From Acidobacteriota bacterium (lineage in GTDB: Bacteria; Acidobacteriota; Terriglobia; Terriglobales; Acidobacteriaceae): a DNA stretch of 12,712 nt. A program made the translations under genes and the position numbers. Of the stretch, positions 6,863 to 12,712 are shown piece by piece. Below the pieces are notes generated by a model. That model was not told the DNA's origin and searched no databases. It worked only from the letters and a program-made list of their open reading frames with translations. Every line of letters starts with the position of its first letter. The first letter of the stretch is position 1. Location of the stretch: contig QIAR01000011.1 in NCBI GenBank assembly GCA_003225595.1, positions 1 to 12,712 on the forward strand, given 5' to 3'.

Positions 6863-7453
6863 TCACTTCAGCTCCAGCACTTCCTTCTCCTTCGCCCTAC
6901 CCATATCTTCCATTTTCTTGATTTCGTCATCGGTGAGCCGCTGAATTTCGTCCAATGCACGCTTCTCTTCGTCTTCGGTAATCTTCTTGTCCTTGAGCGC
7001 CTTCTTGATGGCCTCGTTGCCATCACGACGGATGTTGCGCACGGCTGTCCGATGCTCCTCCAGCACCTTGTGCAAATGCTTCACCATTTCCCGGCGGCGC
7101 TCTTCGGTGAGCGGCGGGACAGGCACGCGGATGAGCTTACCGTCGTTCATGGGGTTTAGGCCCAGGTCTGCGGAACGAATCGCCTTCTCGATGGACCCCA
7201 GCGACGACGGATCAAACGGCTGCACCGTGATCAACTGTGCTTCCGGCGCGTGCACCTGCGCGATCTGGTTCAGAGGCATCTGCGACCCGTAGTAATCGAC
7301 ATTCACGCTGTCCAGCATGTGTACCGACGCGCGTCCCGTCCTGGTGGCCGTCATTTCTTTGCGGAAATCCTCGACCGCTTTATCCATCCGCGTCTTCAGT
7401 TGAAGGTAGGTGTCCTTGAGGCCGGGAATCGCGGCCATCGTAGCTTGAGCCAT
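6863..7453 (-). CDS. frr: Ribosome recycling factor
   Basis: The 196 residues match RRF along the whole length. It has the N-terminal helix MDKAVEDFRKEMTATRTGRAS, the domain II segment YYGSQMPLNQIAQVHAPEAQ, the ITVQPFDPSSLGSIEKAI stretch, and the conserved PPLTEERRREMVK followed by a charged C-terminal helix. With EF-G it splits the post-termination ribosome into subunits in the cytoplasm. It is slightly longer than the usual 185 residues because of about ten extra N-terminal residues. A GGAG 7 nt before the ATG supports this start; Met6 is a possible alternative. It follows pyrH by about 100 bp, the conserved order. No clear terminator is visible in the 155-bp gap after it. Confidence 0.96.
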   Translation of the reverse strand: MAQATMAAIPGLKDTYLQLKTRMDKAVEDFRKEMTATRTGRASVHMLDSVNVDYYGSQMPLNQIAQVHAPEAQLITVQPFDPSSLGSIEKAIRSADLGLNPMNDGKLIRVPVPPLTEERRREMVKHLHKVLEEHRTAVRNIRRDGNEAIKKALKDKKITEDEEKRALDEIQRLTDDEIKKMEDMGRAKEKEVLELK

Positions 7454-7490
7454 TTTTCAGCTCCGCAAAATGAAGGAATCAAAACGTTGA

Positions 7491-7496
7491 ATTATA
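7491..7496 (-). promoter_or_regulatory. Possible -10 box upstream of frr
   Basis: TATAAT (minus strand) lies 37 bp before the frr ATG. No acceptable -35 is found at 16-18 bp, and the sequence upstream is GC-rich with a small hairpin (CGGCG-TGA-CGCCG). It may allow frr transcription apart from pyrH, but the evidence is only the hexamer. Confidence 0.35.
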
Positions 7497-7557
7497 ACGC
7501 GGGCGGCGTCACGCCGGGTTCTTATCATCCGAAGGAACTCTTCACCAGTGATCGCGT

Positions 7558-8277
7558 TCAGGCGCTTACCAGGGATCCGATCTTTTCGCCGGTGACCACT
7601 TTCCTGATATTGCCGCGACTGTTGAGGTTGAAGATGATGATGGGCAGGTTGTTGTCCTTGCAAAGCGAGATGGCGGTGGAATCCATCACTTTGAGGCCCT
7701 GCTTTAACACTTCCATGTAACTGATCTCAGTGAACTTTTTGGCATCTTTCACCAGCATGGGATCAGCATCGTAGATGCCATCAACTTTAGTTGCCTTCAG
7801 AATGGCTTCTGCCTTGATCTCCATCGCGCGCAGGGACGCCGCCGTGTCAGTCGAGAAGTACGGATTCCCGGTGCCTCCGGCGAAAATGACCACCCTTTCC
7901 TTCTCCAGATGACGGATGGCACGGCGGCGGATAAAGGGCTCGGCGACCTGGTTCATCTCTATAGCTGACTGCACGCGGGTGTGGACGTCCTGCTTCTCAA
8001 GCGCATCCTGGAGCGCCAGGGCATTGATCACCGTAGCGAGCATGCCCATATGATCGGCGGAGACGCGATCCATGTTGCGAGACTGCTCGGCTACTCCGCG
8101 AAAGAAATTCCCGCCGCCCACCACAATGGCAATCTGCACACCCAGTGAGTGCACGTCAGCGAGTTCGGCAGCGATCTCGTGGATGCGGGAGGGATCTACG
8201 CCGAAGCCTTGAGTTGCGGCCAGGGCCTCGCCGGACAATTTGAGCAGGATGCGTTTGAAGACGGGGATTATCGACAT
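7558..8277 (-). CDS. pyrH: UMP kinase
   Basis: The 239 residues match bacterial UMP kinase, an amino-acid-kinase-fold enzyme that makes UDP from UMP and ATP in pyrimidine synthesis. Visible motifs are KRILLKLSGEAL near the N-terminus, the glycine-rich VVGGGNFFRG, DHMGMLATVINALALQDALE, FAGGTGNPYFSTDTAA, and DGIYDADPM toward the C-terminus. It is essential in most bacteria and works as a hexamer. The ATG at 8277 gives the family's usual length; the frame stays open upstream to 8373 but that part reads into a repeat element and is not coding. No Shine-Dalgarno is visible before the ATG. The 75-bp palindromic element ends 47 bp upstream. Confidence 0.96.
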   Translation of the reverse strand: MSIIPVFKRILLKLSGEALAATQGFGVDPSRIHEIAAELADVHSLGVQIAIVVGGGNFFRGVAEQSRNMDRVSADHMGMLATVINALALQDALEKQDVHTRVQSAIEMNQVAEPFIRRRAIRHLEKERVVIFAGGTGNPYFSTDTAASLRAMEIKAEAILKATKVDGIYDADPMLVKDAKKFTEISYMEVLKQGLKVMDSTAISLCKDNNLPIIIFNLNSRGNIRKVVTGEKIGSLVSA

Positions 8278-8324
8278 TAAATTGTCATTTCTGGCTTTCC
8301 AGTTCTGAATTCTGAGTTCGAAAT

Positions 8325-8399
8325 TGTCATCTTGAGCGCAGGAATGACCTTGAGTATTCCACAAAATACACAAGGTTCTTCGCTTCGCTCAGAATGACA
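8325..8399. repeat. 75-bp palindromic repeat element (MITE/REP-like)
   Basis: The ends are imperfect inverted repeats: TGTCATCTTGAGCG (8325-8338) and, on the other strand, TGTCATTCTGAGCG (8399-8386), 12 of 14 matching. Inside, CCTTGAGTATT (8348-8358) pairs with AATACACAAGG (8365-8375) at 10 of 11 positions. The whole unit could fold as one long hairpin. The TCATTCTGAGCGAAGCGAAGAA arm is a type I recall as a dispersed repeat in acidobacterial and other genomes; its spurious translation reads HSERSEE. It has no coding capacity. Confidence 0.7.
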
Positions 8400-8461
8400 G
8401 CTGTATTGGGCAAGTATCTCACCACGGAAAAGGCAGTGCCCTTTCGGAGCCAATACTAACA

Positions 8462-8481
8462 AGGGGCGCCTTTGCGCCCCT
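8462..8481 (-). terminator. Strong hairpin directly after tsf
   Basis: On the minus strand AGGGGCGC (8481-8474) pairs perfectly with GCGCCCCT (8469-8462) around a 4-nt loop, starting 4 nt after the tsf stop. The tail (TGTTAGTATT) is only moderately T-rich, so it may end transcription partly or protect the mRNA 3' end rather than act as a full terminator. Confidence 0.6.
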
Positions 8482-8485
8482 CAAC

Positions 8486-9142
8486 TTATTCACTTTTTGA
8501 CTCACCAGGTTTGGAGATCGCAATTGTCTCGCCCGCATCGCCCACTTTGAAGCGTGCGAAGCGGCGCACGGCGATGTTTTCCCCCAATTTGCCGATCTTG
8601 GACGCGATAAGCTGCGAGATGCTGATTGTCTGGTCCTTGATAAAGGGCTGCTCGTACAGGCAGACCTCTTCGTAGAACTTGCCCATCTTGCCTTCGACGA
8701 TCTTCTCGACTACCTGCGGCGGCTTACCGGTCGCCGCCGCCTGGCTACGATAAATATCCTTCTCGCGCTCATAGGCCTCAGGCGTGACGTCCTCCTTACG
8801 AATGAACTTCGGATCACTAGCCGCAATATGCATGGCGATATCGTGTACAAGCTCCTTGAAGTCCTCAGTGCGCGCAACGAAATCACTCTCGCAGTTCACT
8901 TCCACCAACACACCGATCTTTCCGCCGGCGTGAATGTAGCTGGCCACCGATCCCTCACTAGTCACACGCGCCGCCTTCTTGGCGGCTACGGAGACTCCGC
9001 GCTTACGCAGCAGAACGACCGCCTGCTCCAGGTCGCCCTTGGCTTCGGTGAGCGCTTGCTTGCAGTCCATCATTGGCGCCCCAGTCTTTTCCCGGAGCTC
9101 TTTCACTTGCGAAGCAGAAATATTCACACTAGTTGTGCCCAT
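8486..9142 (-). CDS. tsf: Elongation factor Ts, short form
   Basis: At 218 residues it has the N-terminal UBA-like domain (about 10-50: VKELREKTGAPMMDCKQAL, then GDLEQAVVLLRKRG). The EF-Tu contact motif follows as ESDFVAR, with ED(F)KELVHDIAMHIAA after it. The C-terminal dimerisation part is present but short, as in Thermus and many non-proteobacterial phyla; E. coli EF-Ts has 283 residues. EF-Ts recycles EF-Tu by exchanging GDP for GTP. It lies after rpsB in the conserved order. An AAGGA is 13 nt before the ATG, a weak spacing; a TTG four codons upstream is in frame but too close to that AAGGA. A hairpin follows the stop. Confidence 0.95.
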   Translation of the reverse strand: MGTTSVNISASQVKELREKTGAPMMDCKQALTEAKGDLEQAVVLLRKRGVSVAAKKAARVTSEGSVASYIHAGGKIGVLVEVNCESDFVARTEDFKELVHDIAMHIAASDPKFIRKEDVTPEAYEREKDIYRSQAAATGKPPQVVEKIVEGKMGKFYEEVCLYEQPFIKDQTISISQLIASKIGKLGENIAVRRFARFKVGDAGETIAISKPGESKSE

Positions 9143-9292
9143 ATTATTAAAGACAATTCCTTCTTGTTGGATGCCGCTTTAACAGGTCAGGCTTCAGCCC
9201 GTGACGTGATCGTCTCGTAATCGAGACCAGACTCAGCACCAAATTCAGCCATTGAGGGCAAAACCCCAGCTTGAAACCGGCCTGACAAAACT

Positions 9293-9322
9293 TGACCCGC
9301 GCCGGACGACCCGGGCGGGTCA
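9293..9322 (-). terminator. Hairpin in the rpsB-tsf gap, possible attenuator
   Basis: On the minus strand TGACCCGC (9322-9315) pairs perfectly with GCGGGTCA (9300-9293), with four further CCGG pairs inside, followed by AGTTTTGT. The T run is short. It lies between rpsB and tsf, where partial termination would lower tsf relative to rpsB. A smaller perfect 6-bp hairpin (9212-9227, loop of 4) lies further downstream toward tsf. Confidence 0.4.
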
Positions 9323-9384
9323 CATTCCCTCAAAGCACCAGAACCGGCCACACTGAGAACTGACAACGGCAACGAGAACTGGTT

Positions 9385-10311
9385 TTAGTACGTCTGCGTC
9401 TCGACCTCCGGGACCTCGCCCGCTTCTTCTTTTGCCGTCTCAGCCTGCTTACGGGTCCCTGCGCCCAGCACCTCTTCCATGCTGATATCTTCCGCTCCAG
9501 CCTCCTCTGCTCCAGATTCAGCGGCAGAAATATCCGCAGCGCCCCCGGCGGGGGCTTCTCTGGCGGCCAGCTCGGCCTGCCTGGCTGCACCGGCTGCGGC
9601 AGCCAGCTCAGCCGTTTGCTTGTCGGTGGCCATTTGCGCACCTTCAAAAATCGAATCCGCAATCTTGGAAGCGAACAGGCGGATCGCCCGTAGCGCGTCG
9701 TCGTTACCCGGGATCACGTAATCCACTTCGCTCGGGTCGCAGTTCGTGTCGACCACCGCAACCACAGGAATGCCCAGCTTGCGCGCCTCGCGCACGGCAA
9801 TCTGCTCCTTGTTCGAGTCAATAACAAAAATCGCGTCGGGCAGCCGGTTCAGTTCCTTAATACCGGCGAGGTTGGCTTCCAGGTGCTTGCGCTCCCGCTC
9901 CAGCTTGATGACTTCCTTTTTTGGCAGCAGCTCATAACGGCCATCGGTGGCCATTTCGTCGAGTTCCTTGAGCCGCTTCACGGATTTCTGCACGGTCACC
10001 CAGTTGGTCAGCAGTCCGCCCAGCCAGCGCTGGTTCACGTAGAACATGCCACATCTCTTTGCTTCTTCGGCAATGGCGTCCTGTGCCTGGCGCTTGGTTC
10101 CCACGAAGAGCACGAGTCTGCCTTCGGCTGCCAGTTCCTGCACAAATTTGGACGCCTCCTTGAACATCTTCAGCGTCTTTTGCAGGTCAATGATGTAAAT
10201 CCCGTTGCGCTCTCCGAAGATGTATTCCTTCATCTTAGGATTCCAGCGCTTCGTCTGGTGCCCGAAGTGGACGCCCGCTTCGAGCAGCTCCTTCATGGTG
10301 ATAATAGCCAA
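9385..10311 (-). CDS. rpsB: 30S ribosomal protein S2, with long C-terminal tail
   Basis: The first ~230 residues are typical S2: MKELLEAGVHFGHQTKRWNP, FGERNGIYIIDLQKT, FVGTKRQAQDAI, the NQRWLGGLLTN segment, and DTNCDPSEVDYVIPGNDDA. S2 binds the 30S subunit near S1 and the anti-Shine-Dalgarno region. About 75 Ala/Glu-rich residues are added at the C-terminus (about 234-308), including EDISMEEVLG. The start is a TTG at 10311, giving MAIITMKELLE, which matches S2 N-termini I know. A strong GAGGAGG 4 nt before it supports this, whereas the ATG at 10296 is about 19 nt away from it. The gene lies between rpsI and tsf; a GC-rich leader precedes it. Confidence 0.95.
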   Translation of the reverse strand: MAIITMKELLEAGVHFGHQTKRWNPKMKEYIFGERNGIYIIDLQKTLKMFKEASKFVQELAAEGRLVLFVGTKRQAQDAIAEEAKRCGMFYVNQRWLGGLLTNWVTVQKSVKRLKELDEMATDGRYELLPKKEVIKLERERKHLEANLAGIKELNRLPDAIFVIDSNKEQIAVREARKLGIPVVAVVDTNCDPSEVDYVIPGNDDALRAIRLFASKIADSIFEGAQMATDKQTAELAAAAGAARQAELAAREAPAGGAADISAAESGAEEAGAEDISMEEVLGAGTRKQAETAKEEAGEVPEVETQTY

Positions 10312-10394
10312 TCAACCTCCTCTATTGGTCTGCATCTTTCGCGTGCCTTGCGGCCGCTCCAGATTGCCATTCCCGCCCCGCCCGGCGAGGCACG
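10312..10394 (-). promoter_or_regulatory. rpsB leader with GC-rich inverted repeat
   Basis: CGTGCCT (10394-10388, minus strand) pairs with AGGCACG (10348-10342) across a GC-rich 39-nt interior, about 20 nt before the GAGGAGG ribosome binding site. Ribosomal-protein leaders often bind their own product, and S2 autoregulation is known in other bacteria. That this one does so is inference. Confidence 0.3.
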
Positions 10395-10422
10395 GGAAGA
10401 ATTGAACACCTGAAAAACCTAC

Positions 10423-10446
10423 GTAGAGATGCAGTTACTGCATCTC
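10423..10446 (+). repeat. GTAGAGAYG palindrome, copy A
   Basis: GTAGAGATGCAGT is followed by one T and then ACTGCATCTC, giving 10-bp arms with a one-base centre. It lies between rpsI and rpsB, just beyond the rpsI terminator. It shares the GTAGAGA-Y-G start with two other nearby palindromes whose arms differ in compensated fashion. Confidence 0.6.
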
Positions 10447-10453
10447 AGAATAC

Positions 10454-10482
10454 AAAAAAGACGCACCAAGGTGCGTCTCTAC
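10454..10482 (-). terminator. rpsI terminator, also GTAGAGAYG palindrome copy B
   Basis: On the minus strand AGACGCACC (10478-10470) pairs perfectly with GGTGCGTCT (10467-10459), with T continuing to 10454. This is a standard rho-independent terminator 12 bp after the rpsI stop. Read from 10482 it starts GTAGAGACGCACC, matching the palindrome family at 10423 and 10961, so the terminator may derive from the repeat. Confidence 0.8.
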
Positions 10483-10490
10483 GCGGACCA

Positions 10491-10886
10491 CTACCGCTTG
10501 CTGTACTGGAAACGCTTCCTCGCGCCCTTCTGCCCGTACTTCTTGCGTTCTTTGCCCCGCGAGTCGCGAGTGACCATGCCTTCCGCTTTTAGCTTTTTAC
10601 GGAGCTCGGCATTAAACAGGATAAGGGCACGTGCGATGCCCAGTTTCACCGCATCGGCTTGACCGCTGACGCCTCCGCCGGAAACATTGGCTACCACATT
10701 GAAGTTACTTGTGCTCTCAGTGGACACCAACGGCTGGCGCGCGCTTGAGCGCTGCTCTTCCGTCACAAAATATTGTTCGAAAGGACGCCCGTTCACTTTG
10801 AATTCGCCGCTGCCCGGACGCAGATAGACACGCGCCACCGAAGTCTTGCGGCGTCCCGTGCCGTAGTATTGAACCAACTCTGCCAT
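10491..10886 (-). CDS. rpsI: 30S ribosomal protein S9
   Basis: From the ATG at 10886 the protein has 131 residues. It shows YYGTGRRKTSVARVYLRPG at the N-terminus, FKVNGRPFEQYF, NVSGGGVSGQADAVKLGIARAL, the KKYGQKGARKRFQYSKR end, and the terminal SKR that reaches the P-site tRNA. The frame also has an ATG four codons upstream (10898), and neither has a strong Shine-Dalgarno; the chosen start gives MAELVQYYGTGRRK, the usual form. It follows rplM with a 114-bp gap, the conserved L13-S9 pairing, and is followed by a terminator, so rpsB may need its own promoter. Confidence 0.96.
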   Translation of the reverse strand: MAELVQYYGTGRRKTSVARVYLRPGSGEFKVNGRPFEQYFVTEEQRSSARQPLVSTESTSNFNVVANVSGGGVSGQADAVKLGIARALILFNAELRKKLKAEGMVTRDSRGKERKKYGQKGARKRFQYSKR

Positions 10887-10960
10887 TTCACTCAGCATTC
10901 AGCACTGCCCCGTCAGCATACAAAAGTGCCTCAAACCTTTCAAAGAATTCTTCTCACCTC

Positions 10961-10985
10961 GTAGAGACGTAGCTTGCTACGTCTC
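10961..10985 (+). repeat. GTAGAGAYG palindrome, copy C
   Basis: GTAGAGACGTAGC is followed by TT and GCTACGTCTC, giving perfect 10-bp arms with a 2-nt centre. It lies in the rplM-rpsI gap. No T run follows on the minus strand, so it is not a terminator for rplM and co-transcription with rpsI stays possible. Confidence 0.65.
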
Positions 10986-11000
10986 ATACATTCGCGGAGA

Positions 11001-11441
11001 CTACGTCCTCGCTTCTAGTGCTCGCGCTTCCGGCTTCTGTGCCTCGTGGCGGTGCTTGTCCCCGCGATAGATTTTTAGCTTGCTCGCCATGTGGCGGCCC
11101 AGCTTGGTCTTGGGAAGCATGCGCACGATTGCGTCTTCAATCACCAGTTCCGGTTTTCGCGCGAAGCGCTTGCGGAAATCTTCCGAACGCAATCCGCCAG
11201 GATAACCAGTGTAATGCTGGTATGACTTCTTCTCGGCTTTCATGCCTGTCAGTTTCACTTTATCGGCATTGATGACGATGACATGATCACCCGTGTCGAG
11301 GAACGGCGTGTACTTCGGATTCTCTTTGCCCATCAGAATGCGGGCGACCTGTGAGGCCAGCCGACCCAGGGTGTGCCCGGAAGCGTCCACGACGTACCAT
11401 TTGCGCGCAATTTCCCCTTCTTTGGGGAAATAGGTAGACAT
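11001..11441 (-). CDS. rplM: 50S ribosomal protein L13
   Basis: From the ATG at 11441 the protein has 146 residues. Visible are KWYVVDASGHTLGRLASQVA, LMGKENPKYTPFLDTGDHV, VINADKVKLTG, the YQHYTGYPGGLR loop, and MLPKTKLGRHMASKLKIYRG before the C-terminal HRHEAQKP. L13 is an early 23S rRNA-binding protein of the large subunit. The frame is open to 11471, but the GGGAGA 6 nt before the inner ATG and the standard N-terminus (MSTYFPKEGEIARKWYV) settle the start. It is the first gene of the translation block and has its own promoter at 11549-11578. Confidence 0.96.
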   Translation of the reverse strand: MSTYFPKEGEIARKWYVVDASGHTLGRLASQVARILMGKENPKYTPFLDTGDHVIVINADKVKLTGMKAEKKSYQHYTGYPGGLRSEDFRKRFARKPELVIEDAIVRMLPKTKLGRHMASKLKIYRGDKHRHEAQKPEARALEART

Positions 11442-11541
11442 CTGAAATCTCCCAGAAATAGAAAAACGCAAAGAAGACCGCTGAGTGTCCCCTCGCGCAA
11501 AAAACGCAAGAGTATCCGGCGGGCAACTGCAGGACTTCTGA
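11442..11541 (-). promoter_or_regulatory. rplM 5' leader
   Basis: About 100 nt between the inferred transcription start and the rplM ATG. It has two TTGCGTTTTT-type runs (GCGTTTTTTGCGC and TTTGCGTTTTTC, minus strand) but no structure I recognise. L13 leaders autoregulate in some bacteria; whether this one does is not visible. Confidence 0.25.
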
Positions 11542-11548
11542 AGCTTTA

Positions 11549-11578
11549 AAGATAACGTAGCCTCTGCAGAAATGTCAA
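11549..11578 (-). promoter_or_regulatory. Promoter for the rplM-rpsI unit
   Basis: A perfect TTGACA (11578-11573, minus strand) is followed after 18 bp by TATCTT (11554-11549), 4 of 6 matching TATAAT. It lies between the permease stop and rplM and would give a leader of about 100 nt. Confidence 0.6.
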
Positions 11579-11618
11579 CGAACGAACCACTTACGAGCCG
11601 GTTACCGCCGCGATGCGT

Positions 11619-12712
11619 TTACTCGTAGGCCAGCGCCTCAATCGGATCTTTCTGCGCGGCCTTATACGCGGGATAGAGCGCACCGAGAATTGCGCCCACA
11701 ATCGCGATAATCGTCGCGTTCATGATCCAGTTTCCGGTCACGACTACGCGAAGCAACGGCAGGCGGTGCAAAATAGCCACTCGTCCTGCCAAGCTGAAAA
11801 GAATGCCCACCACAATTCCGGCAATCGCCAACAGCACTGTCTCGCGCAGGATCACGTTGACAATGTAAAACTTCGACGCCCCCAGCGACTTCAGAATTCC
11901 GATCTCGCGGGTGCGCTCCATCACTGCCGTGTACATCGCCTGAAAGATGACGATGAAGCCGATGATGACCGAGATGCCGATCACAACATGAATAAAGCTC
12001 GAAAGTCCGGGATAGTTAGTCGGCGTCATCATCGAGAGATACTCACGCATCGAACGCACCGCATATCTCTCCATGCCGGGGACGTTTTTCACTTCCTGGA
12101 CGACTGCGTCGGCATTAGCAGGATTGTCGAGCTTCACATAGAAAACCGATGCTTTGTCCTTAGCGCCGATCAGGTCTTGCAACGTTGGCATGGGCACGAA
12201 CTTGCGCGCCCCTTTACCGTGCTCCACAATACCGGCGATGCGGAAGCTGTGGTTCAGGATCTCGATCGTCTGACCGACCTTGACGTGCCGGGACTGGGCA
12301 AAGAAATCATCCACCAGGGCGTCGTCCGGTCCCTGAAAGGGTCCGCCTGAGATATAGCGGAAGGGGCCGCCCAATTCCTCGAAACTCTTCAGATCAATCC
12401 CGTAGATGACCTCCACTGCGCCGGCCGTAGATAGCTGCCAGATCACCGGTGAGACCGCGGCGACGTGCGGCAGTTTGCGCAAAATGTCAGCCACCTTCAC
12501 GGACACCGGCGCACCACTAATACCCGCCATAAAAGACGATCCGGGCGGTTGCACGATGACATCGGCTCCGATACCTGCCGCCCTTGCCCGCGCGTCATTC
12601 AGAATGCCGAGTGACAATCCCACGATCAGCAGAATAAGCGTTACTTCAAGGGCAATGGCAATTATGCTGATCACCGACCGGATTGGCCGGTACACCAGGT
12701 TAGCGACAATCA
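11619..12712 (-). CDS. MacB/FtsX-family ABC transporter permease (5' end cut by right edge)
   Basis: The frame runs to the window edge; its first two bases there are TG after an unseen base, followed by IVANLVYRPIRS, so the start codon probably spans the edge and nearly the whole protein (about 364 residues) is present. One membrane segment lies near the N-terminus (SVISIIAIALEVTLILLIVGL). A MacB-type periplasmic domain follows, then three C-terminal segments (FIHVVIGISVIIGFIVIF, LLAIAGIVVGILFSLAG, ATIIAIVGAILGALYPA). RTREIGILKSLGAS and the terminal DPIEALAYE are family marks. Such permeases pair with an ABC ATPase to extrude substrates or move lipoproteins; the ATPase is not in the window, so the cargo is unknown. 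I see no terminator between it and rplM. Confidence 0.88.
   Translation of the reverse strand, partial: IVANLVYRPIRSVISIIAIALEVTLILLIVGLSLGILNDARARAAGIGADVIVQPPGSSFMAGISGAPVSVKVADILRKLPHVAAVSPVIWQLSTAGAVEVIYGIDLKSFEELGGPFRYISGGPFQGPDDALVDDFFAQSRHVKVGQTIEILNHSFRIAGIVEHGKGARKFVPMPTLQDLIGAKDKASVFYVKLDNPANADAVVQEVKNVPGMERYAVRSMREYLSMMTPTNYPGLSSFIHVVIGISVIIGFIVIFQAMYTAVMERTREIGILKSLGASKFYIVNVILRETVLLAIAGIVVGILFSLAGRVAILHRLPLLRVVVTGNWIMNATIIAIVGAILGALYPAYKAAQKDPIEALAYE

Noticed and set aside
8278..8462. A short minus-strand open frame that would encode a peptide with CHSERSEEP
   Set aside because: The HSERSEE-type peptide is the translation of the palindromic repeat at 8325-8399, a known source of spurious ORFs, and the frame has no ribosome binding site.
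9143..9384. A small gene or RNA gene in the rpsB-tsf gap
   Set aside because: Only hairpins and short direct repeats (for example GAGAACTG twice) are visible; there is no supported reading frame and no tRNA-like fold.
10961..10985. Palindrome as a terminator of rplM
   Set aside because: The stem is strong, but no T run follows on the minus strand, so it is listed only as a repeat.
11613..12350. A 245-codon plus-strand frame rich in His and Asp
   Set aside because: It lies opposite the well-supported ABC permease and its composition is that of a complementary frame over hydrophobic codons.

Overview
The window looks like a chromosomal segment of an Acidobacteriota bacterium (Terriglobia-like). 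This is an inference from three things: the N-terminus of the truncated TonB-family protein at the left edge, the small palindromic repeats between genes (including one that would read as an 'HSERSEE' peptide), and the gene order. Every gene I can support is on the minus strand, so transcription runs from high to low coordinates.

In transcription order: a MacB/FtsX-type ABC transporter permease cut by the right edge (11619-12712). A translation block follows: rplM (L13), rpsI (S9), rpsB (S2), tsf (EF-Ts), pyrH (UMP kinase) and frr (ribosome recycling factor), 11441 down to 6863. Next is a stand-alone cytoplasmic molybdopterin oxidoreductase (4485-6707), then bamA (outer-membrane beta-barrel assembly) and ompH/skp (periplasmic chaperone). 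Last is the start of a TonB-like energy transducer cut by the left edge (1-214).

The layout resembles the widespread rpsB-tsf-pyrH-frr ... bamA-skp superoperon, but the genes usually found between frr and bamA (dxr, uppS, cdsA, rseP) are missing. The single molybdoenzyme gene sits in that gap. Four TATAAT-type -10 boxes precede frr, the oxidoreductase, bamA and ompH, and a TTGACA-type promoter precedes rplM, so the stretch is probably several transcription units. Strong hairpins with T-rich tails follow rpsI and ompH; weaker ones follow tsf and rpsB.

No intergenic gap exceeds 300 bp. The gaps hold promoters, terminators, leaders and at least two families of small palindromic repeats: a GTAGAGAYG family around rpsI and a 75-bp element between tsf and pyrH. 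I found no rRNA, tRNA, CRISPR array, transposase or phage gene. I do not see an undescribed multi-gene system here. The points most worth a second look are the RBS-masking hairpin in front of the tonB-like gene, the repeat families, and the molybdoenzyme's position with its possibly leaderless start.
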